Assembly: GCF_036226765.1 (NCBI RefSeq)
Contig: NZ_CP109017.1
Location: 1,488,001-1,552,000, forward strand
Length of the DNA: 64,000 nucleotides
Source: Streptomyces sp. NBC_00670
Lineage (GTDB): Bacteria > Actinomycetota > Actinomycetes > Streptomycetales > Streptomycetaceae
Reading direction: 5' to 3'
Position numbers and translations under genes: made by a program. Below the pieces are notes generated by a model. It saw only the letters and a list, made by a program, of their open reading frames with translations. It was not told the DNA's origin and ran no database searches. Every line of letters begins with the position of its first letter. Position 1 is the first letter of the stretch. Below are positions 33,739-40,882 of the stretch, in pieces.

Positions 33739-34953
33739 ATGGACTTCGCGTTCGACGCGCGCACCGAGGAGCTGCGCGCACAGCTGCTGGCCTTCATGGA
33801 CGAGCACGTGTACCCCGCCGAGGCGGTCGCCGAGGAGCAGCGGGCGCGGCTCGCCTCGCCGTGGGAGACCCCGGCGGTGGTGGAGGAGCTCAAGGCCGAG
33901 GCCCGCAGGCAGGGCCTGTGGAACCTCTTCCTGCCCGACGACGAGTACGGCGCCGGGCTCACCAACCTCCAGTACGCGCCGCTCGCCGAGATCACCGGCC
34001 GTTCCCCGCAGCTCGCGCCGACCGCGCTGAACTGCGCGGCGCCGGACACCGGCAACATGGAGGTGCTGGCCCAGTTCGGCGACGAGCGGCAGCGGAAGCA
34101 GTGGCTGGAGCCGCTGCTGTCCGGTGAGATCCGCTCGGCGTTCGCGATGACCGAACCGGAGGTGGCGTCGTCGGACGCCACGAACATCGAGACGCGGATC
34201 GAGCGCGACGGCGACCACTACGTCATCACCGGGCGCAAGTGGTACATCTCCGGGGCGATGAACCCCGACTGCAAGATCTTCATCGTGATGGGCAAGACGG
34301 ACCCGGACGGTGACGACGTGCGCCGGCAGCAGTCCATGGTGCTCGTGCCGCGGGACACGCCCGGGGTGACGGTGAAGCGGGCGATGCGGGTCTTCGGATA
34401 CGAGGACCACTACCACGGTGGGCACGCGGAGGTCGTCTTCGACCGGGTGCGCGTGCCGGTGTCGAACCTGGTCGGCGAGGAGGGCGGCGGCTTCGCCATC
34501 GCACAGGCGCGGCTCGGCCCGGGCCGTATCCACCACTGCATGCGGCTGATCGGCATGGCCGAGCGGGCGATCGAGCTGATGTGCCGGCGGGCGGTGTCGC
34601 GGACGGCGTTCGGCAAGGCGCTGGCGCAGCAGGGGGTCGTCCACAACTGGATCGCGGACGCGCGGGTCGCCGTCGAGCAGCTGCGGCTGTTGGTGCTGAA
34701 GACGGCCTGGATGATGGACACGGTGGGCAACCGGGGCGCGCACACGGAGATCCAGGCGATCAAGATCGCGACCCCGCGGACGGTGGTCGGCATTCTCGAC
34801 CGCGCGATTCAGCTGCACGGGGCGGGTGGCGTGAGCCAGGACTTCCCCCTGGCGGAGCTGTACGCGGGCGCCCGCACCCTGATGCTGGCCGACGGCCCCG
34901 ACGAGGTCCACCAACGCTCGCTGGCACGACGGGAGTTGAAGCGGTACAGGTAG
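33739..34953 (+). CDS. Acyl-CoA dehydrogenase (ACAD10/11 partner type)
   Basis: A 404 aa flavoenzyme. Acyl-CoA dehydrogenase blocks are AFAMTEPEVASSDATNIETR (substrate/FAD region), GRKWYISGAMNPDCKIFIVMG, and ALAQQGVVHNWIADARV followed by HGAGGVSQDFPLAELYAGAR and DGPDEVHQRSLARREL at the end. Directly downstream of the phosphotransferase it forms a two-gene hydroxyacyl-CoA catabolism unit. The GGAGG ribosome site lies in the end of the previous gene. It is probably controlled by the TetR encoded at 35585-36178 through the palindrome at 32634. Confidence 0.93.
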   Translation: MDFAFDARTEELRAQLLAFMDEHVYPAEAVAEEQRARLASPWETPAVVEELKAEARRQGLWNLFLPDDEYGAGLTNLQYAPLAEITGRSPQLAPTALNCAAPDTGNMEVLAQFGDERQRKQWLEPLLSGEIRSAFAMTEPEVASSDATNIETRIERDGDHYVITGRKWYISGAMNPDCKIFIVMGKTDPDGDDVRRQQSMVLVPRDTPGVTVKRAMRVFGYEDHYHGGHAEVVFDRVRVPVSNLVGEEGGGFAIAQARLGPGRIHHCMRLIGMAERAIELMCRRAVSRTAFGKALAQQGVVHNWIADARVAVEQLRLLVLKTAWMMDTVGNRGAHTEIQAIKIATPRTVVGILDRAIQLHGAGGVSQDFPLAELYAGARTLMLADGPDEVHQRSLARRELKRYR

Positions 34954-34981
34954 GGACGGCCTGTCGCGCCTCTACGACTTC

Positions 34982-35563
34982 GTGTCCGCCGCGGCCCCCC
35001 ATTTCCGCCGGGAACTCGCTGCCGTCGGCTCCGTCACGGTGCGGTTCGGCCGTACGAAGGGCGGAACCCCCGGCGAATGGCGGGCGGGCAGCCGCTCCAT
35101 CACGTTGGACAACAAGCGGGGGGACACCGCTCATCTCCGCGGAACCGCCGTCTTCGAGATCCTCAACGCGGCGGCGGCGCCTCGTGTGGCGGCCCTGGAG
35201 AACGAGGTGCGCAGCGGCGGGCTGGACGTCCAGGCGCAGCGGTCGGGGTGGCAGCCCGCGGCGTTCTTCGCGATGGAGGTGGAGCGCATCGAATGGGAGA
35301 ACGGGCTGAGGCACCGGGCGGTCGTGGCCGCCGCGGGCGGAGCGGGTACGGGTGCCGATCTGTTCTCCGCCGAGGGCGACTTCAACACCTTCTACGGGCG
35401 CCAGGTGCGGGCCGGCCACACGCACAGCTACGAATGGCGCTACAGCTATCTGCGCGAGGAGGCGGCCTCCGAGGAACGCCGCCGGCGCGCGGCGGAAGGG
35501 ACCGCCCCGTCCCGGACGGACCAGGGACACGGCCACCCCGCACAGGAGTCCTACCGCCGCTAG
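34982..35563 (+). CDS. Hypothetical protein, possibly an N-terminally truncated domain
   Basis: A 193 aa ORF with good coding bias and no recognised family. It contains TRWEW-like aromatic patches (SYEWRYSYLREEAASEE) and a globular part from about 10 to 165 (VTVRFGRTKGGTPGEWRAGSR, GTAVFEILNAAAAPR, VERIEWENGLRHRAVV), with a charged disordered tail. The GTG at 34982 has no ribosome site. The frame is open upstream to 34940 and reads LSRLYDFVSAAAPHF without another standard start, as if the true beginning were lost or a CTG (34961) is used. It may be co-transcribed with the dehydrogenase, 28 bases away. Confidence 0.5.
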   Translation: MSAAAPHFRRELAAVGSVTVRFGRTKGGTPGEWRAGSRSITLDNKRGDTAHLRGTAVFEILNAAAAPRVAALENEVRSGGLDVQAQRSGWQPAAFFAMEVERIEWENGLRHRAVVAAAGGAGTGADLFSAEGDFNTFYGRQVRAGHTHSYEWRYSYLREEAASEERRRRAAEGTAPSRTDQGHGHPAQESYRR

Positions 35564-35584
35564 GGCCTGTCCCGCGCCCCCTGA

Positions 35585-36178
35585 TCAGGGCCGCAGCGCG
35601 CGGAGCAGCAGGTCGGCCAGGTGGTCGGCGACCTGCTGGGGGCCCAGTGGGCCGCCCGGGCGGTACCACGTGGAGAGGTGGTGGACGGAGCCGAAGTGGT
35701 AGTCGACCACCAGGTCGGCCGGGGTGGCGGTGGAGAAGACGCCCTCGCGCTGGCCCTCCTCGATCAGCGCGCGGAAGCGTTCGTGGTAGCGGCGGCGTTC
35801 GGCGCGTACCTGCTTGTTCTTCTCGGGGCTGAGGTGGTGCATCGAGCGGAAGAAGATCGACGCGTCGTCGAGGTTCTCGATCGTCGTGACGACGACGTCC
35901 GCCGCCGCCCCGCGCAGGCGCTTCTCCACCGGCTCGTCGGCGTCCGCGAACGCGTCCAGGCGTTCCTGCTGGACGCGGAGCACGCGCGCGTACACCTCGT
36001 GCAGCAGGTCGTCCTTGGAGCCGAAGTAGTGGTAGAGCGCGCCCTTGGTGACGCCCGCCGCCTCGACGATCTCCTGCACCGACGTGCGGTCGTAGCCCTG
36101 TTCGGCGAAGAGCCGGGTGGCGGCGGCGAGGAGCCGCTGCGGTACGGGCGTGCCGTCTCCGTCCGTGGTTCTGGGCAC
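35585..36178 (-). CDS. TetR family repressor of acyl-CoA genes
   Basis: A 197 aa regulator. The N-terminal HTH covers about 10-55 (ATRLFAEQGYDRTSVQEIVE, then GVTKGALYHYFGSKDDLLHE), and the ligand domain is helical and shared with regulators of acyl-CoA metabolism. The GTG start at 36178 follows AGGTGG. It is the third gene of the SDR/acyl-CoA ligase/TetR operon (35 bases after the ligase), so it is likely autoregulated through the site at 38722. A long-chain or unusual acyl-CoA is the probable inducer (inference). Confidence 0.87.
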   Translation of the reverse strand: MPRTTDGDGTPVPQRLLAAATRLFAEQGYDRTSVQEIVEAAGVTKGALYHYFGSKDDLLHEVYARVLRVQQERLDAFADADEPVEKRLRGAAADVVVTTIENLDDASIFFRSMHHLSPEKNKQVRAERRRYHERFRALIEEGQREGVFSTATPADLVVDYHFGSVHHLSTWYRPGGPLGPQQVADHLADLLLRALRP

Positions 36179-36213
36179 TGCCGCCACCTGCCTTTCCTGG
36201 ATGCTGCCTACGA

Positions 36214-37905
36214 TCACGCCTGCGAAGGTCCAACGGTTCCCCCGCCGGTACGGGAACGCAGTTCCCGACGGAGGATCTTCCCACTCGCCGTCTTGGGCAG
36301 CTCGGGCAGGATCTCCACCTGGCGCGGGTACTTGTAGGCGGCCAGTCTCTCCCGGCAGTACGCGGCCAGGGCCTCCGGAGCCGCTTCCGTGCCCGGGCGG
36401 AGGCTGATGTATGCCCGTACGGTCTCCCCGCGGTACCCGTCCGGCACCCCGACGACGGCGGCCTCGCGCACCGCCGGGTGGGTGTAGAGGACGTCCTCGA
36501 CCTCGCGCGGCCAGACCTTGAAGCCGGAGGCGTTGATCATGTCCTTCTTGCGGTCGACGACGTAGAGCCAGCCGGCCTCGTCCATGAAGCCGATGTCGCC
36601 GGTGCGCAGTTCGCCGCCGGGGAAGGTCTCGGCGGTGGCGTCGGGGCGGCGCCAGTAGCCGGGGACGACCTGCGGGCCCCGTACGACGATCTCGCCCTGT
36701 TCGCCGAAGGGAACCTCCTCGCCCGCGTCGTCGAGGATGCGGACGACGGTGTCGGGGCCGGGCACGCCCACCGCGAGCGTTCCGGAGACGGGGTCGACGG
36801 GGGCCTCGCGGTGCGGGGGCACGGAGGCGCAGGGGGCGGTGCACTCGGTGAGGCCGTAGCCGTTGTGGATGTACGGCCCGAAGCCGGCCCGGAACTTCTC
36901 CACCAGGGCGGGCGGCAGCGGGGCGCCGCCGGAGGAGATCGTGCGGAAGGAGGAGAAGTGGTCCCGGGTGACGGCGGGGTGGGCGGCGAGCGCCATGAAC
37001 GCGGTGGAGGGGCCGACGGTGTAGACGGGCCGGTGCTCGGCGAACGCGTCGAGCACGACCCCGGCCTCGAAGCGGTAGGCGAGCACGAGCGTGCCGGCGC
37101 TGTCCAGGCAGGCGACGAGCTGGCAGACCATGCCGGTGATGTGGAACAGCGGCGCCATCGCGAAGTAGACGGGGGCGTCGGGCAGTTCGAGTCCGGTGCG
37201 CTGCCGCTCGGCGTTGAACATGATGTTGCCGTGCGTGTTGGTGGCGCCCTTGGGGGTGCCGCTGGTGCCGGAGGTGTAGCTGATCAGGGCGATGTCGGCG
37301 GGGGTGAGGGCGCGGCCCTCGGGGGCCTTGCTGCCCTGCCGGGCGACGGCGGTGAGGTCGTCGGCGTCGGACGCCTGCGGGAGCCGTTCGAAGGTGAGTA
37401 CGCGGGGGTCGTTCCGGGTCTGGAAGTCCAGCTCGCAGGCGGTGAGCACGATCCGTACGGAGGAGCCGGCCGCCGTCTCGCGCAGATACGTCTCCCAGGC
37501 GCGGTCGGCGCAGATCAGCGCGGTGACCTCGGCGTCGTGCAGGACGTGGGTGACCTCGCCCGACTTGTACATCGGGTTGACGGGGACGACGGTCGCGCCC
37601 GCCTTCCAGGCGCCCAGCAGGGCGAGCACGAAGTGCGGGGAGTTCTGCAGCAGGATCGCCACGCGGTCGCCGCGTTCCAGGCCGCGGGCGGCGAGGTGCC
37701 CGGCGACGGAGTCGCTCAGTTCGTCCAGTTCGCGGTAGGTGAGCCGGCCGTCGAAGTAGGCGAGGGCGGCGCGGTCCGGGTGGGCGGCGACGTGTCCCCG
37801 CAGGGCGTGGAGCAGGGTGTCCGGCGGGGTGAGCGGGGCGCGCTGGGCCTCGGTGAGCTGGGCGAGCCAGGGCTTGGCGGCGTAGCGGGAGGGTGCGGCG
37901 GTCAC
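36214..37905 (-). CDS. AMP-dependent acyl-CoA synthetase (long-chain fatty acid type)
   Basis: A 563 aa adenylate-forming ligase that activates a carboxylic acid to acyl-CoA. The P-loop SYTSGTSGTPKG is at about 207-218, and the motifs NGYGLTECT (A5), GELRTGDIGFMDEAGWLYVV (A7) and DRKKDMINASGFKVWPREVE (A8) follow. The catalytic Lys is in LPKTASGKILRRELR (A10). The start GTG 37905 overlaps the SDR stop by 4 bases (GTGA). It belongs to the SDR-ligase-TetR operon and supplies acyl-CoA for the dehydrogenases encoded nearby. Confidence 0.93.
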   Translation of the reverse strand: MTAAPSRYAAKPWLAQLTEAQRAPLTPPDTLLHALRGHVAAHPDRAALAYFDGRLTYRELDELSDSVAGHLAARGLERGDRVAILLQNSPHFVLALLGAWKAGATVVPVNPMYKSGEVTHVLHDAEVTALICADRAWETYLRETAAGSSVRIVLTACELDFQTRNDPRVLTFERLPQASDADDLTAVARQGSKAPEGRALTPADIALISYTSGTSGTPKGATNTHGNIMFNAERQRTGLELPDAPVYFAMAPLFHITGMVCQLVACLDSAGTLVLAYRFEAGVVLDAFAEHRPVYTVGPSTAFMALAAHPAVTRDHFSSFRTISSGGAPLPPALVEKFRAGFGPYIHNGYGLTECTAPCASVPPHREAPVDPVSGTLAVGVPGPDTVVRILDDAGEEVPFGEQGEIVVRGPQVVPGYWRRPDATAETFPGGELRTGDIGFMDEAGWLYVVDRKKDMINASGFKVWPREVEDVLYTHPAVREAAVVGVPDGYRGETVRAYISLRPGTEAAPEALAAYCRERLAAYKYPRQVEILPELPKTASGKILRRELRSRTGGGTVGPSQA

Positions 37906-38666
37906 GAGGTGGCCTCCCACTTCTGCTGGAGGTGGTTCATGTTGGTGAGCCAGCGGTCGGGTTCGGCGGCCCGCGCCTGGTAGTAGGCGGCGACCTCGGG
38001 GTGCGGCAGGATCAGGAAGCGGTCCTCGGCGATGCCCTTGAACAGCGCGTCGGCTACGGCCTCCGGTTCGATCGCGGTGGGCGCGAGCACGAGTTCGCCG
38101 GCGCTGCCGGCCGCGGTGAGCATGTCGGTGCGTACGCCCTGCGGGCAGATGGCGTGCACCTTGATGCCGCGGTGGCGGTAGGTGAGCGACAGCCATTCGG
38201 CGAAGGCGTAGGCGCCGTGCTTGGTGACGCTGTAGGGGGCGGCGCCGATCATGGTCAGCAGCCCGGCCGCCGAGACGGTGGACACGAACCGCCCGCGGCC
38301 GCGCTCCAGCCAGCCGGGGACCAGGGCGTGCGCGGCGCGCACGTGCGCCATGACGTTCACGTCCCACGCACTGGCCCACACGTCCTCGGGCGCGGCCTCG
38401 GTGCCGCCGGAGCCGAGCCCGGCGTTGGCGCAGTACACGTCGACGGTGCCGCCGAGGGCGTCCCGCGCGTCCGCCACGATCGCGGAGGCGTCGCCGGGAA
38501 CGGCGATCCCGCCGACCTCGTCGGCGACGGCCCGCGCCCGCCCGGCGTCCAGGTCGTTCACCACGACCCGCGCCCCCTCGGCCGCGAACCGCCGGGCCAA
38601 CGCGGCCCCGATCCCACCCCCGGCCCCGGTGACCACCACTCCCGCATCCTGCACGGCTTCCACCAT
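37902..38666 (-). CDS. Short-chain dehydrogenase/reductase
   Basis: A 254 aa classical SDR. The cofactor motif TGAGGGIG is at residues 13-20, CANAGLG near 79-85, and the catalytic S132, Y145 and K149 are in STVSAAG and YSVTK. An Asp after the second strand (NDLD) points to NAD(H). It is the first gene of the operon with the acyl-CoA ligase and TetR, with an AAGGAG ribosome site. It probably oxidises a hydroxylated lipid or alcohol; the substrate cannot be inferred. Confidence 0.92.
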   Translation of the reverse strand: MVEAVQDAGVVVTGAGGGIGAALARRFAAEGARVVVNDLDAGRARAVADEVGGIAVPGDASAIVADARDALGGTVDVYCANAGLGSGGTEAAPEDVWASAWDVNVMAHVRAAHALVPGWLERGRGRFVSTVSAAGLLTMIGAAPYSVTKHGAYAFAEWLSLTYRHRGIKVHAICPQGVRTDMLTAAGSAGELVLAPTAIEPEAVADALFKGIAEDRFLILPHPEVAAYYQARAAEPDRWLTNMNHLQQKWEATS

Positions 38667-38721
38667 CGGTCTCCTTCGACACGACGAGACGACGAGACGT
38701 TCCGAATCGGCTCCACCTGGC

Positions 38722-38739
38722 AGACTAACCGGTCGGTAT
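38722..38739. promoter_or_regulatory. Candidate TetR operator, ACCGACYGGTCRG family (site 3)
   Basis: AGACTAACCGGTCGGTAT has 14 of 18 bases in common with the site at 32634; the right half GGTCGGTAT is nearly identical while the left half is degenerate. It is 56 bases upstream of the SDR-ligase-TetR operon, where autoregulation by the TetR is expected. Confidence 0.55.
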
Positions 38740-38770
38740 GTGGAGTGGAAGGGGGCTCAGGAGGCCGTCG

Positions 38771-39010
38771 TCACCGGCCGTGCCGCCCGCGGGCACTGCG
38801 GGCGTTCGCCTCGGCGACAAGGATCTTGAGCAGTTCGTCCTGACCCAGGGACCGGAGGTGCTCCGGGTCCGCGGTCCAGGTGCGGCCGCCGGAGAAGGGG
38901 CGCACCTGGAGGTGCGGGCCCTCGTGGGCCGCGACCCGGCCGTAGCGGTCCCGGGCGGTGTCGTGGACGGCCGCGCCGACGCCGGGGACCGCTTCCCGTT
39001 CCTCCGTCAC
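38771..39010 (-). CDS. Small hypothetical protein
   Basis: A 79 aa protein of unknown function: MTEEREAVPGVGAAVHDTAR at the start, PEHLRSLGQDELLKILVAEA in the second half and an Arg-rich end. The GTG start overlaps the stop of the preceding small gene by 4 bases (GTGA), so the two are coupled. Small paired genes of this kind are often found beside HTH/DUF397 genes in Streptomyces, as here. Confidence 0.65.
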   Translation of the reverse strand: MTEEREAVPGVGAAVHDTARDRYGRVAAHEGPHLQVRPFSGGRTWTADPEHLRSLGQDELLKILVAEANARSARGRHGR

Positions 39011-39228
39011 GACGTGCTGCCCTTCCGGATCACCTCGGCCAGCAGCAGCGCGACCGGGGCGGAGCAGACGCCGAGGTGGACCAGCGCGTAGTCCGCGTCC
39101 CGCTCGCGGTCGTCCGCCCACGGGGTGCGGACGTCCATCGCGGGGAGCTGGATGCCGGCCCCGCCGAGCGCGGCGGCGAGCGCGTCGCGGGCGTCGAGGG
39201 CTTCCTGGATCTTCGGCGAACGGGGCAT
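39007..39228 (-). CDS. Small hypothetical protein of HTH/DUF397 neighbourhoods
   Basis: A 73 aa protein opening MPRSPKIQEALDARDALAAA, then GIQLPAMDVRTPW and HLGVCSAPVALLLAEVIRKG. I recall similar short proteins next to WhiJ-type HTH genes in Streptomyces; no function is known. It is the first of a coupled pair and is divergent from the HTH gene, 204 bases apart. Confidence 0.65.
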   Translation of the reverse strand: MPRSPKIQEALDARDALAAALGGAGIQLPAMDVRTPWADDRERDADYALVHLGVCSAPVALLLAEVIRKGSTS

Positions 39229-39293
39229 GGGCGTCCTTGTCGGTTGATGACGGTGATTTCACGATACGACCACACCGACCGCGTCGGCTGAAT

Positions 39294-39304
39294 TACGCTG
39301 CGTA
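39294..39304. promoter_or_regulatory. Short dyad in the small-gene/HTH divergent promoter
   Basis: TACGCTGCGTA is an 11-bp dyad roughly midway between the divergent starts at 39228 and 39433; CGTTACG follows at 39312. It could be an operator for the HTH protein. The evidence is weak. Confidence 0.3.
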
Positions 39305-39432
39305 GTGCGGGCGTTACGAGAATGCGCCCGGTCGTGGTCGGCTCCGCCGTGGGCGGGCGGGTGCTTCCCCGCCGCGCGGAGCCGGTGCCACACCTTCCAC
39401 GCCGAGCCGCTCGCGGAACAGGAGCCAGCCGT

Positions 39433-40275
39433 ATGCCGCAACGACGCGCCATCACCGGCCGCAGCCAGGAACCACGTCAGCGCTTCGCGGAGGAGCTGCG
39501 GAAACTCCGCACCAGCAGCGGGACGAGCCTGCGCCAGCTCGGCGAACGGATGGGCTGGGACTGGTCGTTGTTCGGGAAGATGGAGAAGGGCGAGACGCTG
39601 GGCAGCCCCGAGGTGGTCCAGGCGCTGGACCAGCACTACGGAACGCCGGGGCTGCTGCTCGCCCTGTGGGAACTGGCCGCCGGCGACCACACCCAGTTCC
39701 GCGAGCGCTACCGGCGGTACATGGCGCTGGAGGCGGAGGCGGTGAGCCTGTGGCACTTCGCGGTGAGTGTGCTCCCGGGACTCCTCCAGACCCCCGGGTA
39801 CGCGCGGGAGGTTCTGGCGGCGGGGGGTTCGCAGGGCAAGGAACTCGAGCAACAGGTCGAGGCCCGGATGAGCCGACGGGAACTGTTGCAGGGGAAGGAC
39901 GCGCCGCCGTTCCGGACGATTCTTTCGGAGGCGGCGCTACGGACGCCGCTGCGAGATGCGGCGGAGTGGCGAGGGCAACTGGAGTACCTGACCGAAGCGG
40001 CGAAGTGGCCGAACGTCACGACGCAGGTGCTGCCGCTGAGCGCCGGCATGCACGGCCTGGACAGCACCACGCTGATGTTCCTGCGCATCGCCGGCGCGCG
40101 TACCGTGGCGTACACGGAGAACGCACACCGCGGCGAACTCATCGAAGCTGACGCGCCAGTTGAACAGCTACAGCGTAAGTACGATGCGATGCGCGACCTG
40201 GCGCTGTCCCCAGCCGAGTCGCTGAAGTTCGTCCTGGCTACTTTGGAGGAAGTACCGTGCGAGGCATCGACCTGA
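39433..40275 (+). CDS. HTH (XRE) regulator with DUF5753 domain, WhiJ-like
   Basis: A 280 aa DNA-binding protein. The helix-turn-helix is at about 15-60 (LRKLRTSSGTSLRQLGERMG, then WDWSLFGKMEKGE), followed by the DUF5753 sensor-like domain (YRRYMALEAEAVSLWHFAVS, VLPGLLQTPGYAREVL, and MSRRELLQGKDAPPF). This is the WhiJ/AbaA-type regulator family linked to development and antibiotic production. The ATG has GGAG 8 bases upstream. It overlaps the DUF397 gene by 19 bases, the usual arrangement for this pair. Confidence 0.92.
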   Translation: MPQRRAITGRSQEPRQRFAEELRKLRTSSGTSLRQLGERMGWDWSLFGKMEKGETLGSPEVVQALDQHYGTPGLLLALWELAAGDHTQFRERYRRYMALEAEAVSLWHFAVSVLPGLLQTPGYAREVLAAGGSQGKELEQQVEARMSRRELLQGKDAPPFRTILSEAALRTPLRDAAEWRGQLEYLTEAAKWPNVTTQVLPLSAGMHGLDSTTLMFLRIAGARTVAYTENAHRGELIEADAPVEQLQRKYDAMRDLALSPAESLKFVLATLEEVPCEAST

Positions 40276-40466
40276 GTACCGCTGGCTGGCGCAAGAGTTC
40301 CTACAGCAATTCGGACGGCGGCGAGTGCGTCGAGGTGTCCGACGACTTCGGCGCCCTCATCCCCGTGCGGGACAGCAAGGTCCCGCGCGGCCCCGTACTC
40401 GTGTTCCCGGCAAACGGCTGGTCCGCCTTCGTCACCGCCATCGGCAACGACGAACTGCGCGCCTGA
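40257..40466 (+). CDS. DUF397 protein
   Basis: A 69 aa single-domain DUF397 protein: LSTAGWRKSSYSNSDGGECV, then EVSDDF, PVRDSKVPRGPVLVFPANGW and SAFVTAIG. Such proteins are partners of WhiJ-like HTH regulators; the AbaA/BldB literature suggests a regulatory complex, but the biochemical role is unproven. The GTG start lies inside the HTH gene with GGAGGAAG just upstream. Confidence 0.92.
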   Translation: MRGIDLSTAGWRKSSYSNSDGGECVEVSDDFGALIPVRDSKVPRGPVLVFPANGWSAFVTAIGNDELRA

Positions 40467-40494
40467 CCGGCGGACCCACAGCGGAGGAGGCGCC

Positions 40495-40836
40495 ATGCAA
40501 CCGACCTGGCGAAAGAGCTCCTACAGCAATCCGGACGGCGGCGCATGCGTCGAGGTCGCCGACAGCTTCGTAGGACCGACCTGGCGCAAGAGCAGTTACA
40601 GCAACCAGGACGGCGGCGAGTGCCTCGAGGTCGCCGACGGTGTTGTGCGGCCCACCTGGCGCAAGAGCACCCATAGCAATCAGGACGGCGGCGCATGCCT
40701 CGAAGTCGCCGACAGCTTCGACACCGTCGTCCCCGTGCGGGACAGCAAGGACCCGCACGGACCCCTGCTCGTCTTCCCCGTGGACGACTGGTCCGCCTTC
40801 GTCGTCGCCGTGCGCGACGGCGCGCTGCGCGTCTGA
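40495..40836 (+). CDS. DUF397 protein with triplicated N-terminal half
   Basis: A 113 aa protein in which the first 25 residues of the DUF397 domain are repeated three times (3-27, 28-52 and 53-77; units of 75 bases, each beginning PTWRKS and containing DGGxCxEVAD). They are followed by one normal C-terminal half (PVRDSKDPHGPLLVFPVDDW). Frame is kept exactly. The usual family member has one unit (about 65-70 aa), like its neighbour. The repeats are diverged at silent and coding positions (SSYSN, SSYSN, STHSN), so they are not a recent duplication or an assembly artefact. Start ATG 40495 follows GGAGGAGG. Confidence 0.88.
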   Translation: MQPTWRKSSYSNPDGGACVEVADSFVGPTWRKSSYSNQDGGECLEVADGVVRPTWRKSTHSNQDGGACLEVADSFDTVVPVRDSKDPHGPLLVFPVDDWSAFVVAVRDGALRV

Positions 40837-40844
40837 CACGACAG

Positions 40845-40876
40845 GGCCCCGCACCGGAAGCGGCCGGTGCGGGGCC
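40845..40876. terminator. Perfect 13-bp bidirectional terminator hairpin
   Basis: GGCCCCGCACCGG (40845-40857) pairs perfectly with CCGGTGCGGGGCC (40864-40876), loop AAGCGG. It separates the convergent DUF397 and penicillin-acylase genes, whose stops are 8 and 6 bases away. Confidence 0.85.
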
Positions 40877-40882
40877 GGTCTG

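Noticed and set aside
32662..34914. A 750-codon minus-strand frame over the phosphotransferase and acyl-CoA dehydrogenase genes
   Set aside because: Antisense shadow of two overlapping real genes.
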